NCBI GenBank assembly: GCA_023230905.1
Contig: JALNWL010000125.1
Span: forward strand, 1-7,475
From: Syntrophales bacterium
GTDB taxonomy: Bacteria; Desulfobacterota; Syntrophia; Syntrophales; UBA2251
Length of the DNA: 7,475 nucleotides
Direction: 5' to 3'
A program made the position numbers and the translations under genes. Positions 5,550-7,475 of the stretch are shown in pieces. The notes beneath the pieces are model-generated. The model ran no database searches. It was given only the letters and a program-made list of their open reading frames with translations, and was not told where the DNA came from. Positions within the stretch are counted from its first letter, which is position 1. Each line of letters starts with the position of its first letter.

Positions 5550-6323
5550 TCAAACGCGCGGCGGTGCCCCGGTGCGCGTGGCGAGGCCAGCCGTGATCGC
5601 CCGGACGATGTCGTCCGCTTCCGCCGCCGGATCCACGGCCATGCGGATCGGGCGGCCCACCACGAGATAGTCGGCCCCGGCGGCAACAGCACCTTCCGGC
5701 GACAGGATCCGCTTCTGGTCGTCACCGGCATCGACCCCGTCCCGACGGATGCCCGGCGTGACGATGAGACACGCCTCGCCGCAGGCGGCACGGATGGCCG
5801 GGACATCCCGTGCAGAAGCGACCACACCGTCGAGTCCCGCGGCCCGGGCCTGTACAGCCAGATGGACCACCAGCGCTTCCGTGGACATGCGGAACCCGAG
5901 ATCGCTTAGATCCCGGTCGTCCAGACTGGTCAGGACCGTTACGGCCAGGATAACGGGGGCGGGCACGTCCAGGCGCGCGGCCATGTTCCGGACGGCGGTC
6001 GCGGTCTCCACCATCATCCGGGAGCCGCCCAAGGCGTGCACGTTAAACATGTTCACTCCCATGCGGACCGCCGCCTCGGCGGCGCGGGCCACCGTGTTGG
6101 GAATATCGTGGAACTTGAGATCCAAAAAGACACGGCCGCCCCCCTGGTGGATCGCCTCCACCAAGCCCGGCCCCAGGTGGGTGAAGGCCTCCTTCCCCAC
6201 CTTGAAGCAGCCGACGTGATCCCGGAGACGCTTCACCCAGGACAAGACCTCCGTCAGCCCCTCGCCCACATCGAGGGCAAAGATCAGGCGCTCGCGGGGA
6301 GCGTCACTCCGTATATTCTTCAT
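5550..6323 (-). CDS. pyrF: Orotidine 5'-phosphate decarboxylase
   Basis: A 257-residue TIM-barrel enzyme that converts OMP to UMP, the last step of de novo pyrimidine synthesis, in the cytoplasm. The N-terminal strand RLIFALDV (12-19) supplies a substrate-binding Asp. The catalytic signature DLKFHDIPNTV (68-78) holds the Asp-Lys-Asp set (Asp68, Lys70, Asp73). TPGIR (189-193) and GRPI (223-226) form the phosphate site. Length is slightly above the usual 230-245 because of short N- and C-terminal extensions. The ATG at 6323 overlaps the end of rpoZ by 20 nt and has only a weak Shine-Dalgarno, suggesting translational coupling. An open frame continues upstream to 6419, but that part lies inside rpoZ and is not family-like. 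Confidence 0.95.
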   Translation of the reverse strand: MKNIRSDAPRERLIFALDVGEGLTEVLSWVKRLRDHVGCFKVGKEAFTHLGPGLVEAIHQGGGRVFLDLKFHDIPNTVARAAEAAVRMGVNMFNVHALGGSRMMVETATAVRNMAARLDVPAPVILAVTVLTSLDDRDLSDLGFRMSTEALVVHLAVQARAAGLDGVVASARDVPAIRAACGEACLIVTPGIRRDGVDAGDDQKRILSPEGAVAAGADYLVVGRPIRMAVDPAAEADDIVRAITAGLATRTGAPPRV

Positions 6324-6576
6324 CACCAACGAATTCCGTTTGATCGAGCACCGGACGGTACTCCTCCTTGATGCCCCGCAGGTATTCGGGATGGGAAAAA
6401 ACGACCTGGGCGTCGGCAATCTCGCGAAGCGCCGTCACGATTTCCCGGTTGTTCTTTCTCTCCGCCAGGGGCTGCGACCCTTTCAGCAACTGCCGCGCCC
6501 GCTTGGCCGTCAGGATTACCAGGGCAAACCGGTTCTTCGCAGTTCGCAGGGAATCCTCCACCGTAATTCTCGCCAT
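6304..6576 (-). CDS. rpoZ: RNA polymerase omega subunit
   Basis: A 90-residue protein, close to the 91 of E. coli omega. It helps fold and hold the beta' subunit of RNA polymerase. The conserved N-terminal half is MARITVEDSL, then NRFALVILTAKRARQL, then a TALREIA segment. The MAR start is notable because, in E. coli, the first residues of omega form part of ppGpp site 1. The C-terminal tail is acidic (ends GDEEYTE) and variable, as in the family. The ATG at 6576 has GGAGG 9 nt upstream; an in-frame upstream extension to 6597 lacks this support. It lies 17 nt after gmk and overlaps pyrF by 20 nt. Confidence 0.95.
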   Translation of the reverse strand: MARITVEDSLRTAKNRFALVILTAKRARQLLKGSQPLAERKNNREIVTALREIADAQVVFSHPEYLRGIKEEYRPVLDQTEFVGDEEYTE

Positions 6577-6585
6577 AACTTTACG

Positions 6586-6590
6586 CCTCC
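6586..6590 (-). promoter_or_regulatory. Ribosome binding site of rpoZ
   Basis: GGAGG on the minus strand, 9 nt before the rpoZ ATG (6576). It lies in the 17-nt gmk-rpoZ gap and excludes the longer open frame beginning at 6597. Confidence 0.7.
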
Positions 6591-6593
6591 CTC

Positions 6594-7223
6594 TCATCCC
6601 GTCAGGGATTGTAAATCGCCCTTCATCCGGTCGTAGAACCGCTCCCGGCGACAGGTTTCCGCCATATAGACCGCCCGCAGACGATCCACCGCCTCATCGA
6701 GCTGTTCGTTGACGATGAGGTAATCATACCAGATCATCTCGCGAATTTCATCCTTTGCTTTCGCGAGACGCGCGGCCATCACGTCCGCGGATTCCCCGCG
6801 ACGAGACAGCCGGACCTCCAGCGCTGCTAGCGACGGGGGGAGCAGAAAAATGAACACGCCCGACGGAAACCGCTCCTTGATCGCCCTGGCGCCGCGCGGA
6901 TCCACGTCAAGCAGGAGGTCGTGACCCTGATCCAGAAAAGATTGAACGGTCCGGATCGAGGTGCCGTAGAGGTGTCCGTAGTTCTCCACCCACTCGACAA
7001 ACTCCCCCTGCTCGATCCGGCGCCGGAACTCCGCTTCGGACGTAAAGCAGTAATCCTGGCCGTCCCGCTCCCCCGGCCGGGGAGGACGCGTCGTCCAGGA
7101 GACGGAAAACCTGAGCTCCGGGAACATCGCCAGAACCTCCCGGCACAGCGACGTCTTGCCGGTCCCCGAGGGCGCGGAGACGACGATCAGCATTCCATTT
7201 GTCCGGCCGGCCGGATCACTCAA
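6594..7223 (-). CDS. gmk: Guanylate kinase
   Basis: A 209-residue cytoplasmic P-loop kinase that phosphorylates GMP (and dGMP) to GDP with ATP. The P loop is SAPSGTGKTS (17-26). The GMP-binding region TTRPPRPGERDGQDYCF and the following FVEWVENYGHLYGTS are family hallmarks. LDVDPRGARAIK, LPPSLAALEVRLSRRG and YDYLIVNE complete the pattern. Length is usual (about 200-210). The start is uncertain: TTG at 7223 overlaps the yicC stop by 8 nt and gives a 10-residue lead-in before the first strand; ATG at 7193 would begin right at that strand. Neither has a strong Shine-Dalgarno, so coupling to yicC translation is likely. It lies between yicC and rpoZ, an order common in proteobacteria. Confidence 0.95.
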   Translation of the reverse strand: MSDPAGRTNGMLIVVSAPSGTGKTSLCREVLAMFPELRFSVSWTTRPPRPGERDGQDYCFTSEAEFRRRIEQGEFVEWVENYGHLYGTSIRTVQSFLDQGHDLLLDVDPRGARAIKERFPSGVFIFLLPPSLAALEVRLSRRGESADVMAARLAKAKDEIREMIWYDYLIVNEQLDEAVDRLRAVYMAETCRRERFYDRMKGDLQSLTG

Positions 7224-7475
7224 TGTTCTGAACCTGTTCCCTCAGTTTCGACAGCTCGCTCTTGATATCGATGACCCGCCGGGCAATGTCCGCATCGGCG
7301 CTCTTGGACCCGATCGTGTTGATCTCCCGGTTCAGTTCCTGAATGAGGAAATCGATTTTTCGGCCCACGGCGTCGGGACTGAGGACCAGCTCGTGAAACT
7401 GGTTCAGGTGACTGGCAAAACGCACCAACTCTTCGGTAATATCCATCTTGTCGGCCATGATCGCCACTTCCACGC
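7216..7475 (-). CDS. yicC: YicC family endoribonuclease, C-terminal part (cut by window edge)
   Basis: Only the last 86 codons are present; the gene continues beyond position 7475. The residues match the C-terminal DUF1732 domain of YicC/YloC proteins: DKMDITEELVRFASHLNQF, then GRKIDFLIQELNREINTIGSK, then the invariant-looking end LREQVQNIE. E. coli YicC has been reported as an endoribonuclease acting in RNA turnover. Its TGA (7216-7218) lies within the first codons of gmk if the TTG start is used. The DUF370/remA gene often found between yicC and gmk is absent here. Confidence 0.93.
   Translation of the reverse strand, partial: VEVAIMADKMDITEELVRFASHLNQFHELVLSPDAVGRKIDFLIQELNREINTIGSKSADADIARRVIDIKSELSKLREQVQNIE

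Noticed and set aside
4804..5670. Plus-strand open frame opposite rlmB and the end of pyrF
   Set aside because: Antisense shadow of two well-supported genes; no family resemblance.
1..7475. CRISPR arrays, insertion sequences, phage or defence genes
   Set aside because: No direct repeats with regular spacing, transposase or integrase motifs, or terminal inverted repeats were found; nearly all of the window is filled by housekeeping genes.

Overview
The window is a compact, GC-rich bacterial chromosome segment made almost entirely of housekeeping genes. No mobile genes, CRISPR array or phage genes are visible. The gene content points to a Gram-negative deltaproteobacterial-type organism (Desulfobacterota, perhaps Syntrophales): a yicC-gmk-rpoZ order, an E. 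coli-like thrU-tyrU-glyT tRNA operon, a DUF1178 protein and a type IV pilus platform protein. This placement is inference; no 16S or database comparison was possible.

Layout, left to right. Positions 1-254 hold three tRNA genes on the minus strand. Read in the direction of transcription they are Thr(TGT), Tyr(GTA) and the 5' end of a Gly tRNA, the start of the classical thrU-tyrU-glyT-thrT-tufB arrangement. Their probable promoter (343-371), with an A-rich UP-like tract (374-390) and a leader hairpin, lies just downstream of the next gene. Positions 453-2831 (minus) encode the most notable protein: a 792-residue fusion of a CysM-type cysteine synthase and a cysteinyl-tRNA synthetase. A small zinc-ribbon DUF1178 gene (2836-3249, minus) lies 4 nt upstream of it and probably shares its promoter (3286-3314). 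Positions 3250-3446 are a divergent control region carrying a decayed tRNA 3'-end relic and the promoter of a tRNA-Pro(CGG) gene (3447-3523, plus), the only plus-strand gene seen.

From 3529 to the right edge runs a tight minus-strand series, in transcription order: yicC (3' part only), gmk, rpoZ, pyrF, rlmB, pilC. Gaps are small or negative (yicC/gmk and rpoZ/pyrF overlap), so this looks like one operon. It joins RNA turnover, guanylate supply, the RNA polymerase omega subunit, UMP synthesis, 23S rRNA methylation and a type IV pilus platform protein.

The best candidate for something unusual is the cysteine synthase-CysRS fusion. It places the enzyme that makes free cysteine and the enzyme that charges it onto tRNA in one chain. 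The synthase half keeps its PLP lysine and binding motifs. The synthetase half keeps the overall architecture, but one of the four expected zinc ligands is Val, the HIGH motif reads HIGS, and the region matching the KIIK motif has lost its lysines.
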